NCBI GenBank assembly: GCA_902780865.1
Contig: CACZHC010000010.1
Coordinates: forward strand, 1 to 57,864
From: an uncultured bacterium
GTDB taxonomy: Bacteria > Verrucomicrobiota > Kiritimatiellia > RFP12 > UBA1067
DNA: 57,864 bases
Direction of reading: 5' to 3'
The notes below the pieces were generated by a model. That model saw only the letters and a program-made list of their open reading frames with translations. It had not been told where the DNA came from and made no database searches. Numbering within the stretch: the first letter of the stretch is position 1; every line of letters starts with the position of its first letter. The position numbers and the translations under genes were made by a program. This document shows positions 36,358 through 45,045 of the stretch, piece by piece.

Positions 36358-37055
36358 AAAAGACGATAATGGCATTGTCTATGCTTGCGTTTGCAGGCTG
36401 CTTCACGATATTCGAGAGCGAATATCCCGCCGTCGAAATGGCCTCTGCCGGCAATGCCGACGTAAAGGTGCAGCTTTCGGGCTTCGAGGCGGCGGTCACG
36501 ACATACGAAGTCCTCTACGGCTACGAGACATCCTACCGCTACCACCACTACTACGGGTACCGCCGTAACTACGGCTACTGGGGGCCGTCGACCGTGATGA
36601 CCGAGACGTACGTCCCTCAGACCAGGGCGACATCGGCCTACATCGACCGCGCGACGGAGATTCTCGAGCTCAACGGGTTCAACCCTAAGACCGACAAGCC
36701 AGAGTACCGCATAGAAGTGAAGTTCGGCGGTCCTTTCGTGTCCGACGGGGATCGCGCAGCCGAGGCCGCGTGGACGATATTCTCGCTCCTCACAGCGGAC
36801 TACGGTGTCCATACGTGGACTGCGAAGCTTAAGATCTACGATGTCGCCACCGGCAAGCTTCTCATGCACTACGACTATTCCGAGCGCTACTCTGCGCTTG
36901 TCTGGGGGCCGATTCCTCTTTTTAGCCCCGCAGGATCGGACAAGACCTCTACAAACTCCATGCAGAACTGGTGTCTGACGGCGCTTACGGACCGCGCCAT
37001 GGCCGATGCGACGGCGTTCCTCTCGGCGAAGGCAAAGCCAGCAAAGGCGGAGTGA
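36354..37055 (+). CDS. Tyrosine-rich lipoprotein, unknown function
   Basis: 233 aa from ATG 36354, which overlaps the previous stop (ATGA). Lipobox AFAGC (Cys at about residue 16). A Tyr/His/Arg-rich loop (about 58-85, YRYHHYYGYRRNYGYWG) is followed by a beta-rich domain (PEYRIEVKFGGPF, LKIYDVATGKLLMHYDYS) reminiscent of DUF4136-type lipoproteins, though I cannot assign it firmly. Probably an outer-membrane-associated lipoprotein made together with the Kdo transferase fusion. Confidence 0.68.
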   Translation: MKKTIMALSMLAFAGCFTIFESEYPAVEMASAGNADVKVQLSGFEAAVTTYEVLYGYETSYRYHHYYGYRRNYGYWGPSTVMTETYVPQTRATSAYIDRATEILELNGFNPKTDKPEYRIEVKFGGPFVSDGDRAAEAAWTIFSLLTADYGVHTWTAKLKIYDVATGKLLMHYDYSERYSALVWGPIPLFSPAGSDKTSTNSMQNWCLTALTDRAMADATAFLSAKAKPAKAE

Positions 37056-37091
37056 CGGAAGGAATTTTACATTAAGACAACAAGAAGACAA

Positions 37092-40052
37092 ATGGGAAAG
37101 ATCGTAATGACAGTTGTGGCGCTTGCCGTTGTAGCGGCAGGGCCTCTTTGCGCGGACGGAATGTTCGACGTAGGCGACAAGGTCAGCGGTTTTGTGGTAA
37201 AGTCTGTCACGGACCTCCCCGAGATCAAGGGGCGGATGGTTCGGATGGATTACGAGAAGAACGGCGCAGAGCTGGTCTGGTTTGATCGTGACGACGACTG
37301 CAAGACATTCGCCATCGGCTTTCGCACGCTGCCGTACGACGATACGGGTGTGCCGCACATAATTGAGCACTCGGTGCTGTGTGGTTCCGAAAAATATCCC
37401 GTGAAGGATCCGTTCGTGCAGCTTGCGAAGGGCTCCTTTGCGACGTTTCTGAACGCATTCACATCCCCGGACTGCACCTGCTATCCTGTCTGCTCGCGCA
37501 ACCAGCAGGAATTGCTCAACCTCATGGACGTTTATATGGATGCCGTCCTCCACCCACTGAGCGTTCGGTCGCCATTGGCGTTTAAGCAGGAGGGCTGGCA
37601 CTACGAGCTGGACGGGCCTGACGGCGAGCTTAAGCGCAATGGCATCGTGTACAGCGAAATGAAGGGCGGCTTTTCAAACCCCGAGAGGCTGCTTTACACC
37701 GAGGTCTCCCGACTGCTCTATCCCGACACTACGTATGGCTTTGTGTCTGGAGGCGACCCCGCTGCGATACCGACGCTCACGTTCGAGATGTACAAGCGCT
37801 TCTACAACCGCTTCTACCATCCGTCCAACGCCCGCATCTTTCTCGATGGGAACATGGACGTGAAAGCTGTTCTTGCGAAGCTCGACGGCTTCCTTTCGCC
37901 GTATGAGCGCAAGGTCGTGGACGCGCCCGTGGTGTTCCAGCGTCCAGTCAGCGCCGAGAAGACGATAGAATACGAGATAGGGGCGGACGAAAAGGCCGAC
38001 GGCAAGGTGTATGTCGCGACTGGATGGGTGTGCGGACGCTTCGACGAGCGCGAGAAAAGCCGCGCGCTTGAAGTGCTTGTCGCCGTGCTTGCCGGCGACA
38101 ACTCGTCGCCGCTGAAAAAAGCGCTCGTCGACGCGGGGCTTTGCGAAGACGTTTACTGGGGTTGCGGGCAGATGGCGCAGATAAGGTCGGGATTGACAGT
38201 CAAGGGCGTCAAGGCCGAGAATGTCGATGCCGTCCGCAGCACGATTCGCGAAACGCTTTCACGCCTTGCCGCAGAAGGGCTCGACCATGCCCGCATAGAG
38301 GCGGTTCTCGACCGCACGGAGTTTCGCGTCAGGGAGAAAGACACTGGTTCCACGCCGCGTGGGCTTGATATTTATTTTGACGCGTCCCTTTTCTGGAACT
38401 ACGGCGGCGATCCGGCGGATGCGTTCCGCAACGATGCGATATTCGCCTCGCTTCGCGGGAAGATCGCGTCCGGCTGGTTCGAGAAGCTGCTCAAGGAGTG
38501 CTTTATCGACAATCCGCATGTCGTGCGGCTTACGATGATGCCTTCAAAGACGATTGCCGCGGAGCGCGCCGAGGCGGAAAAGAAGGCGCTTGCAGCGATA
38601 AAGGCCGGGTGGAGCAAAGAGGAACTCGAGAATGTGATTGCCGAATGCAGCGCCCTTAAGAAATTCCAGGCAGATCCAACCAAGCCCGAGGACCTTGCGA
38701 AGCTCCCGCGCCTGTCGCTGTCCGACATTCCGGAGAAGGGCACGTACGTCCCCCGCGAGATCGTCAAGGCCGGCGGCGTTACGGTCGTGCGTCCGCACAC
38801 CCATGCAAACGGCGTCCTTCATGCAGAGTGCCATTTCAGCGCTGAGGACTTTACGGCAGATGAGCTTGCCGACCTTCCCTTCCTGGCAGATCTTTTCACG
38901 AACCTTCGCACGTCTCGTCGTTCGCTTGACGACCTGCGCAACTTCCGGGACGGACGCCTTGGGCGCTTTTACTCGTCGGTGGGCATCTATTCCTCGCCAA
39001 AGGACGGCGAGGGCCGTCCATATTTCACCGTCAGGGTGTCGGCTCTCGAGTCCCGGGCGGACGACGCGCTCGCCTTCGTCGCCGAAGTGCTGCGCGAGAC
39101 GCAGTTCGACGACATAAAGGCGATTGGCAAGCTGCTCAGGCAGGATCGTCTTGACGCGGAGCAGATGCCAAACGGAATCTCGGGATCCCGTTTCGCGAGT
39201 AGTCGCGCAGCCGCGCAGCTGACGTCTCGTGGCGCGATGGACGAAATCGTCGGCGGCATTGCCCACATCCGCCATCTGCAGAGGGTGGACGACGACTTCG
39301 CGGAGTATGGCGCGGAATATGCCAAGCGTCTCGCCGGCCTCGCTGCACGGCTCTTTACGAGAGACCGCCTTGTCGTGTGTCTGCCCGACAACATTCCGCT
39401 TTCCTGGGCCGAGCGCATTGCCGAGTCGTTCCCGCACGGCGCGATCTGGCCGCGGCAGGAAATAAAGCCGTTCCCGAGAAAGAAGGTGGGTTTCCGCACT
39501 TTGGGCACAATAAGCGGAACGGCCATGGTTGCCCATCCAGTCAAGAACCCGTACAGCGGGAAGGCGATTGTCGCCGCTCGCGTGCTTTCATACGGCTATC
39601 TCTGGGAGGAGATACGCGTGAAGGGCGGTGCCTATGGCGGCAATTTCGGGATTGGCCGCAGCGGCGACGCAAGTTGGTCGTCATGGAACGACCCGAAGCC
39701 GGCGCGCACGCTTGACGTATATGCCGGGTGCGGCAAGGCCCTCAGGGCGTTTGCGGACGGCGAGGATTCGCTGGACAGCCAGATAGTGAGCGCCGTCGCC
39801 AAGTCGGAGCCGTACCAGACGCCGAGCGCCGAGACATACTCTGCGTCGTCTTTGTGGCTTTCCGGCCGCACGCCTGACGACCTGCAGCGCACCCGCTCGG
39901 AAATGCTCAAGACCACGAAGCAGGACCTTCGCGCCTTTGCCGACGAAATCGACGCGATGGCGTCTTCCACCGCAATCTGCGTCGTAGGCGGTGCCCAGCT
40001 CGTGGATTCCTGTACGAACCTGCTCGACCATGTCGAGACGCTTGCGCGATGA
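37092..40052 (+). CDS. Secreted M16C metalloprotease (presequence-protease-like)
   Basis: 986 aa with a signal peptide (AAGPLCAD). The inverted zinc motif HxxEH is H89-I-I-E-H93 in VPHIIEHSVLCGS, and the distal Glu lies in the KRNGIVYSEMKGG helix region. FNAFTSPDCTCYP-type and GSFATFLNA segments are typical of PreP/Cym1. The C-terminal half is the second peptidase module, without zinc residues. Family members degrade short peptides in a closed chamber; here it would act in the periplasm, perhaps on signal peptides. No strong ribosome site (AAGAAGAC). Confidence 0.92.
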   Translation: MGKIVMTVVALAVVAAGPLCADGMFDVGDKVSGFVVKSVTDLPEIKGRMVRMDYEKNGAELVWFDRDDDCKTFAIGFRTLPYDDTGVPHIIEHSVLCGSEKYPVKDPFVQLAKGSFATFLNAFTSPDCTCYPVCSRNQQELLNLMDVYMDAVLHPLSVRSPLAFKQEGWHYELDGPDGELKRNGIVYSEMKGGFSNPERLLYTEVSRLLYPDTTYGFVSGGDPAAIPTLTFEMYKRFYNRFYHPSNARIFLDGNMDVKAVLAKLDGFLSPYERKVVDAPVVFQRPVSAEKTIEYEIGADEKADGKVYVATGWVCGRFDEREKSRALEVLVAVLAGDNSSPLKKALVDAGLCEDVYWGCGQMAQIRSGLTVKGVKAENVDAVRSTIRETLSRLAAEGLDHARIEAVLDRTEFRVREKDTGSTPRGLDIYFDASLFWNYGGDPADAFRNDAIFASLRGKIASGWFEKLLKECFIDNPHVVRLTMMPSKTIAAERAEAEKKALAAIKAGWSKEELENVIAECSALKKFQADPTKPEDLAKLPRLSLSDIPEKGTYVPREIVKAGGVTVVRPHTHANGVLHAECHFSAEDFTADELADLPFLADLFTNLRTSRRSLDDLRNFRDGRLGRFYSSVGIYSSPKDGEGRPYFTVRVSALESRADDALAFVAEVLRETQFDDIKAIGKLLRQDRLDAEQMPNGISGSRFASSRAAAQLTSRGAMDEIVGGIAHIRHLQRVDDDFAEYGAEYAKRLAGLAARLFTRDRLVVCLPDNIPLSWAERIAESFPHGAIWPRQEIKPFPRKKVGFRTLGTISGTAMVAHPVKNPYSGKAIVAARVLSYGYLWEEIRVKGGAYGGNFGIGRSGDASWSSWNDPKPARTLDVYAGCGKALRAFADGEDSLDSQIVSAVAKSEPYQTPSAETYSASSLWLSGRTPDDLQRTRSEMLKTTKQDLRAFADEIDAMASSTAICVVGGAQLVDSCTNLLDHVETLAR

Positions 40053-40132
40053 ACTTTCTTGGCGTCCGCGGACTCTTGCGTCTGACGCCCGTTTAAGTTG
40101 ACGGGCAGTTGCCGAGATGCGGTCTATAATGG

Positions 40133-40138
40133 TATAAT
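40133..40138 (+). promoter_or_regulatory. Promoter of the pseudopilin operon
   Basis: GGTATAAT at 40131-40138, with a second TATAAT at 40125. A hairpin GCCCGT / ACGGGC (40087-40106) lies upstream. A 19-base leader carries AGGAGG before gspG. Confidence 0.6.
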
Positions 40139-40157
40139 ATCGGCAACAGGAGGAAAT

Positions 40158-40589
40158 ATGAAGAGAGAAGAGACAGTTGCAGTTTCGGCGATGCGCGCTG
40201 GCTTTACGCTTGTAGAGCTTCTGGTCGTTGTCGCGATCATCGGCATCCTTGGCACGATTGCCATACAGAATGTCAAGGCGCATATCGACAGGACAAACGA
40301 GACGGCCGCTCGCGCGACGGTGCAGAGCGTTTCCGAGGCCGTCACTGCGTATTACATCGGGAAGAAGAAGATGCCGACATCCCTCAACCAGCTTGTCGAG
40401 GGCTCTGACGACGATCCGCCTGTTCTCGACGGCGGCGAGGGTGCCCTGGAGGATCCGTGGGGCAACGAGCTCAAGTACGAGATAAAAGGCAAGCGCTTTG
40501 TCGTGATTTCGGCCGGTCCTGACGGTGACTTTGGCACGGAGGACGACATTCGCAGCGACAAGAAGGGCTCCTCCAAGTCCGGCAATTGA
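40158..40589 (+). CDS. gspG: Type II secretion major pseudopilin GspG
   Basis: 143 aa. Prepilin leader ending AG, then FTLVELLVVVAIIGIL (cleavage before Phe, Glu at +5), followed by a globular domain with the GspG features DPWGNELKYE and SAGPDGDFGTEDDI (calcium site). ATG 40158 is preceded by AGGAGG at a good distance. It forms the body of the pseudopilus that pushes folded exoproteins through the outer membrane, fitting the many secreted enzymes here. First gene of a tightly packed five-gene operon. Confidence 0.93.
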   Translation: MKREETVAVSAMRAGFTLVELLVVVAIIGILGTIAIQNVKAHIDRTNETAARATVQSVSEAVTAYYIGKKKMPTSLNQLVEGSDDDPPVLDGGEGALEDPWGNELKYEIKGKRFVVISAGPDGDFGTEDDIRSDKKGSSKSGN

Positions 40590-40608
40590 CGGCCTTGCGT
40601 GAACGCCT

Positions 40609-41409
40609 ATGGCGCGCAGGGCTTTTACCTTGATCGAACTTCTCGTCATCGTCGCAATCATGGCGACGATGGTGTCTGTCAGCGTGGTCAGCATACGCGC
40701 CGGCCAGAGCTCTGCCAGGATAAAAGGCGCGACGCGCAACGTAATGGCGGCGATACGCCACGCACGTTCGATGGCACTCGTGATGATGCAGCCCGCCATC
40801 GTCACCTATTCCACCACGACGGTCGACGACGAGGTCTGTGCGCAGGTCAAGGTCGATGGCGCGAAGCTCGCCGATTCACACAAGGCATCGGACGTCGTCG
40901 AGACTCTTTCGGGTGAGCCGATTCACCGCGACGGCACGGAAGTAAAGCGCAATGACAGAAGCGCCCATGGGGAAGAGGAAGAGCCTGTCCTTGCCGAGGG
41001 AGACGGGCAGACGGTGATGGATGTGCTTTTTGAGCCGGTATCGACAGAAGTGGTGCGCGGTGTGCGCATCAAGGTCGCCGTCGGTGACGAACTGCCCCAG
41101 TTCGAGCAGGAGGAGGAGAAGAAGGCGAATAAGATATCTGTGTTCTCCAATGTCGACTATCTGCTCGGCAAGTACAGGGATCAGAAGCAGGAAGAGAAGA
41201 AAAAGGCCGAAGAGGAAAGCGCCTCCGCGCCCATGCCGGCGAAGGCCGACGAGGGCCAGGAGCCAGTGAGCATTGTCTGGGAGGCGAATGGGCGCTGCGA
41301 CCCGCACCGCGTCTGGGTATATCTCGACGGCTCGACCCCCGATAAGGGTCTGTGCATCAAGGTCGATCGCTTCGGCGCGGCAAAAGTAGTCTCGGACGAC
41401 GAGGATTGA
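40609..41409 (+). CDS. gspH: GspH-like minor pseudopilin with long charged insert
   Basis: 266 aa, longer than the usual 150-190. The leader is only MARRA, then FTLIELLVIVAIMATMV; the residue before the cut is Ala instead of Gly. A charged segment (about residues 165-225) is rich in Glu and Lys. The C-terminus is a small beta-rich domain. Assignment to GspH rests on the position between gspG and gspI and on the short leader. Confidence 0.75.
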   Translation: MARRAFTLIELLVIVAIMATMVSVSVVSIRAGQSSARIKGATRNVMAAIRHARSMALVMMQPAIVTYSTTTVDDEVCAQVKVDGAKLADSHKASDVVETLSGEPIHRDGTEVKRNDRSAHGEEEEPVLAEGDGQTVMDVLFEPVSTEVVRGVRIKVAVGDELPQFEQEEEKKANKISVFSNVDYLLGKYRDQKQEEKKKAEEESASAPMPAKADEGQEPVSIVWEANGRCDPHRVWVYLDGSTPDKGLCIKVDRFGAAKVVSDDED

Positions 41410-41413
41410 CGCC

Positions 41414-41872
41414 ATGCGAAGCGGTTTTACACTTCTTGAAGTCCTTCTCGCCTCGATAATTCTCGGGGCGGGGCTGGCCGCGATACTCGTCTCGATGTCG
41501 CAGAGCCAGAAGATGATGCTGTCTTCTGCCTCCCTCGAGACTGCCCAGGAAGTCATGGACCTTGGCGAGATGGCGTATCCGCTTTCGGATGTAAAGGATC
41601 CCGACCAGGACCTCGACGTAAGGGAGACAAAGGCGAGCGAGTTGTGGGACATCGTCGCCGGCTCGCATGGACCCAAGCTGACGCGCGAGCAGGAGGAGAA
41701 GTTCCACGGCTACACGTGGGAACGCGAAGCGCTGAACCGAAAGGACAGCGAGGAGGACATAAAGCGCATCGGCAACCTATACACCGTGCGCATCACGGTT
41801 CGCTGGGGCAACCACCGGCGCGGCGAGAACGAGGAGGAGAGCTACGTCACGTTCTGGAGGAAGAAGGAATGA
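41414..41872 (+). CDS. gspI: Type II secretion minor pseudopilin GspI
   Basis: 152 aa. Leader MRSG, then FTLLEVLLASIILGAGLAAIL, with the GspI-type globular part ending in NLYTVRITVRWG. It forms the pseudopilus tip with GspJ and GspK. It starts 4 bases after the gspH stop and overlaps gspJ by 4 bases. Confidence 0.85.
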   Translation: MRSGFTLLEVLLASIILGAGLAAILVSMSQSQKMMLSSASLETAQEVMDLGEMAYPLSDVKDPDQDLDVRETKASELWDIVAGSHGPKLTREQEEKFHGYTWEREALNRKDSEEDIKRIGNLYTVRITVRWGNHRRGENEEESYVTFWRKKE

Positions 41873-42873
41873 GACGCGCCTTTACCCTTGTCGAGCTTCT
41901 TCTGGCCGTCGTCCTTCTCGGCGTCCTTACGTCGCTTACGATGATGACTTTCAACTCGGTTACGCGCGGCTGGCAGGTTTCGACGGACTACCTCGACAAG
42001 ATGCAGCGCACCGACTTCGCGCTGAACCAGGTCATATCGGGCTTGAGGAGTCTCTACTACCCCCATGGCGGCGAGCAGAGCTACGATTACGGCTTTTATC
42101 TCACGGACAACGGCAACGGCGAAGACCCTGACAGTTCGGACGTGATAGAGTGGTCAAAGCGCGGCTCTGCAATCGTGGGCTCTAAGAGCGCGGCGGCAGA
42201 CACGGTCCATCGGGTCCAGCTCATGGTGCTTGAAGAAGGCAACCACGACTATTTGGATCCCATAGAGGTCACCGGGCTCTATGCGCGGCATTGTCCCGAT
42301 GTTACGCTTCGTCCAAAGAACAATCGCGACGACATCGACTTTTCCTTCGCCAACGACGAGATGTACCAGCCGGTTCTAATAGCGGACGGTATCGTCGGCT
42401 TCAACTGCAGGGTGCTGCCATCCGACGAGAAGGTGGAGGCCGAGCACGATGAATCGCTTTTCGAAGACACTTGGGACACGTCCAACGCGGTACCATACAA
42501 GATCGAGCTCACTTTCTATCTCGCCGATCCCGAGGGGCGAGCATACCGCTCGAACACGGCGCCGATAATGCGCATAGTGCGAATGCCCCTGTACGAGCAG
42601 GGCAAGGACGGCGCTGCGCCTCCGTCCGAAAAGGCGGCAAAGGAAGGCGCCGGTTCGAGACGCAGGAATTCCGGAGGGGCTGGACGTACGAGCGGCGGTG
42701 GCTCGGGCGGCACTCGCCCCGGCGGTGGTGGTCAGCCAGGCGGTGGCGGGACGCGTCCTGGTGGCGGTGGCCAGCCAGGCGGCGGAATGGGGCCTGGTGG
42801 CGGAGGTCAACCAGGCGGCGGCGGAATGGGGCCTGGTGGCGGAGGCGCGCCACCGGGAGGAGGAATGCGATGA
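41869..42873 (+). CDS. gspJ: Minor pseudopilin GspJ with glycine-rich tail
   Basis: 334 aa from ATG 41869 (ATGA overlap with gspI). Leader MRRA, then FTLVELLLAVVLLGVLTSLTMM. The globular region follows the GspJ pattern (VPYKIELTFYLADPEG). From about residue 262 a low-complexity tail of GGGQPGGG/GTRPGGG-type repeats continues to the stop; such a tail is not usual for GspJ. The repetitive DNA runs from about 42690 to 42865, right before gspK. Confidence 0.83.
   Translation: MRRAFTLVELLLAVVLLGVLTSLTMMTFNSVTRGWQVSTDYLDKMQRTDFALNQVISGLRSLYYPHGGEQSYDYGFYLTDNGNGEDPDSSDVIEWSKRGSAIVGSKSAAADTVHRVQLMVLEEGNHDYLDPIEVTGLYARHCPDVTLRPKNNRDDIDFSFANDEMYQPVLIADGIVGFNCRVLPSDEKVEAEHDESLFEDTWDTSNAVPYKIELTFYLADPEGRAYRSNTAPIMRIVRMPLYEQGKDGAAPPSEKAAKEGAGSRRRNSGGAGRTSGGGSGGTRPGGGGQPGGGGTRPGGGGQPGGGMGPGGGGQPGGGGMGPGGGGAPPGGGMR
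42690..42866 (+). repeat. Gly/Pro/Gln-coding repeat at the gspJ 3' end
   Basis: Degenerate repeats of GGTGGCGG(A/T)GG(T/C)CAGCCAGGCGG type, coding GGGQPGGG, GGGTRPG and GGGMGPG units. Confidence 0.75.
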
Positions 42874-44120
42874 GACGGGCAAGTGCTCTATTGATGGCTC
42901 TTTGGATAATCGCCGTGCTGTCGATCATGGTGCTGTCCTTCGCATCCGAGGCGCATATCCAGACGGGGATCAACGTGTATGTGCGCGAACGAAACCGCGT
43001 AAACCGCCTTGTCGATGCCGGGCGCATACTTGCCGAAGTCGTGATATCCGACTACTCAAGCGTGTCCGAATGGTCGGAGGACGAGGACGCCGAACAGCTT
43101 TTCGAGGACGATAGATGGTACAAGGTGAAGAGAGACCTGAAAATAGGACGGCCCTGCGTCATTGGTCCGATTCTCGTCGACGAGGAGAACCCGGAGTCTG
43201 GCACCGTCAAGGTGGAGATTCGCATTACGCGTGGGCTCAACATAAACGAGCTCACGCCAGACGGCGACAAGAACTGGAGGCTCAGGTGGGAGATTCTGCT
43301 GACTAAGATCTGCGGCATTCCGGAGGACTACGAGGTCGAGGCATACGATTCGCAGCACCATTCTCGCAGCCATTTCAAGCTGACCAACCTTCTTATCGCA
43401 AGTTTTGCGGACTGGGTTGATGCAGACGACAATGCGACGTCAGTCGACGGCGAGGACTGCGGCGCCGAGTCAAATTGGTACGAAGAAGAGTATGAAGACA
43501 CCAAGGTCGACGACGAAGACAAGCGATATCCGCGCAACGGGGCGATCCCGGACATAAAGGAGCTTTCCTACATACGCGGTTTCCGCGACTTCCCGGTAGT
43601 GCTTACGGGCGGAGTGCTCAACCCCGAGGACGATCCCAAGGATCAGATAACCGTGCGCGGAATCGCCGACATGTTCAACACGCTCGGTAGCGCGAAGGTC
43701 TACGTCAACGACTGCACTCGCGACGAGCTGCTGACCGTTCCCGGCATTTTCAACGAGGAAGACGAGGAAGACCTCGAAAAGAGCACCGAGGTCATAGATG
43801 CGATTCTTGGCGCCAAGAGCGAGGAGCCAGACTACGACGTGGACATGTCGCTCAATTGGTGGCAGTACAAGGACTTCCAGGATCTCCAGCAGCGCGTTTC
43901 GGACTATGGCGGTGGCAGCAGCGTCCAGGTCGGAATGGAGGCGAACGAATATCTCCTTTTCAAGCCGGACGACACGACGATTTTCGAGATTACCATAGAG
44001 TGTGAATCTATGGGAATGACCCGCTCGGTCAGGGCGAAGGCGTACTTGAAGGACAAGGAAGTCCGCTATGTAGAATGGGAGGAAGATCCCGTAGGGGACA
44101 GGAAGGAATCTGCACAATGA
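42870..44120 (+). CDS. gspK: Type II secretion minor pseudopilin GspK
   Basis: 416 aa from ATG 42870, overlapping the gspJ stop (ATGA). Leader MRRA, then SALLMALWIIAVLSIMVLSF, the GspK-type helix without the usual Glu at +5. The large domain contains the two inserted parts typical for GspK: FADWVDADDNAT and the helix-hairpin-helix-like segment VYVNDCTRDELLTVPGI. Caps the pseudopilus tip. The last gene of the gspG-K run; its stop overlaps folD. Confidence 0.88.
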   Translation: MRRASALLMALWIIAVLSIMVLSFASEAHIQTGINVYVRERNRVNRLVDAGRILAEVVISDYSSVSEWSEDEDAEQLFEDDRWYKVKRDLKIGRPCVIGPILVDEENPESGTVKVEIRITRGLNINELTPDGDKNWRLRWEILLTKICGIPEDYEVEAYDSQHHSRSHFKLTNLLIASFADWVDADDNATSVDGEDCGAESNWYEEEYEDTKVDDEDKRYPRNGAIPDIKELSYIRGFRDFPVVLTGGVLNPEDDPKDQITVRGIADMFNTLGSAKVYVNDCTRDELLTVPGIFNEEDEEDLEKSTEVIDAILGAKSEEPDYDVDMSLNWWQYKDFQDLQQRVSDYGGGSSVQVGMEANEYLLFKPDDTTIFEITIECESMGMTRSVRAKAYLKDKEVRYVEWEEDPVGDRKESAQ

Positions 44121-44989
44121 AGCTGATAGACGGCAAGGAGCTTGCGCATAGCCTGCGCGGCGAGATCGCGGCTGGAGTCGCCGGGCTGAAGGCAGAGAAG
44201 GGCGTGACGCCCGGTCTTGCCGTAATACTCGTGGGCGACAATCCGGCGAGCGTCAGCTACGTTACCGCGAAAAAAAGGGCATGCGCCGAAGCGGGGATGC
44301 TCTCACGCGAAATACGACTTCCCGCCGAGACGACAGAGGAAGAGCTCGTCGCGCGCGTTAAGGAGCTCAATGCCGATCCCGAGATACACGGGATACTTGT
44401 GCAGCTGCCAGTCCCGAAGCATATCCGCGACAAGGCCGTCATCGACGCGATCGCGCCGGAGAAGGACGTCGACGGGTTTACTCCGATCAACGTCGGCAAG
44501 ATGATGATCGGAGACGAGTGCTTTCTCCCGTGCACGCCTCATGGCATTATCAAGCTTATTGAATTTTCTGGTATGGACATCCGCGGCAAACATGCCGTAG
44601 TCATCGGGCGTAGCAACATCGTCGGGAAGCCCGTCGCCGCGCTTCTTGCCCGCAAGGAGACTAACGCGACTGTCACGCTTTGCCATACGGGAACGCCCGA
44701 CGTCGGTCATTTCACCCGCGACGCAGATATCGTCGTCGTCGCGGCAGGACGGCCAAACACGCTTACCGGCGACATGCTTAAAGATGGCGCAGTCGTCATA
44801 GACGTCGGCGTGAACAGGATTCCCGACGAGACGAATCCGAAGGGCTTCCGGCTTGTTGGCGATGCCGATTTCGAAAGCTGCTCCAAGGTCGCAGGCGCAA
44901 TTACCCCAGTTCCGGGCGGCGTCGGACCGATGACGATAACGATGCTTCTCTGGAACACTCTCGAAAGCGCCCGCCGCGTCGCCAAGTAA
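44117..44989 (+). CDS. folD: Bifunctional methylenetetrahydrofolate dehydrogenase/cyclohydrolase
   Basis: 290 aa, cytoplasmic one-carbon metabolism. The active-site Lys lies in SYVTAKKRAC. Further motifs: ILVQLPVP, KDVDGFTPINVG, CTPHGIIKL, VVIGRSNIVGKP (NADP binding) and the C-terminal signature TPVPGGVGPMTI. ATG 44117 overlaps the gspK stop, so it is read with the pseudopilin operon, an unrelated pairing that probably only reflects co-transcription. Confidence 0.95.
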   Translation: MKLIDGKELAHSLRGEIAAGVAGLKAEKGVTPGLAVILVGDNPASVSYVTAKKRACAEAGMLSREIRLPAETTEEELVARVKELNADPEIHGILVQLPVPKHIRDKAVIDAIAPEKDVDGFTPINVGKMMIGDECFLPCTPHGIIKLIEFSGMDIRGKHAVVIGRSNIVGKPVAALLARKETNATVTLCHTGTPDVGHFTRDADIVVVAAGRPNTLTGDMLKDGAVVIDVGVNRIPDETNPKGFRLVGDADFESCSKVAGAITPVPGGVGPMTITMLLWNTLESARRVAK

Positions 44990-45021
44990 ACGCGATGCAT
45001 GCCGGCAGGTCTGCTATATGC

Positions 45022-45045
45022 AAAAAACGCCTGCGTTAACGGCGT
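45022..45045 (-). terminator. Rho-independent terminator of the regulator gene
   Basis: On the minus strand ACGCC - 9-base loop - GGCGT is followed by six T. The regulator stop codon lies in the loop. The plus-strand side lacks a T tract, so it mainly serves the minus strand. Confidence 0.65.

Noticed and set aside
40087..40138. Fourth copy of the 64-bp promoter module before gspG
   Set aside because: It has GCCCGT / ACGGGC and CAGTTG, but the loop is 8 instead of about 20 bases and the distance from CGGG to TATAAT is 31 instead of 28; at most a distant relative.
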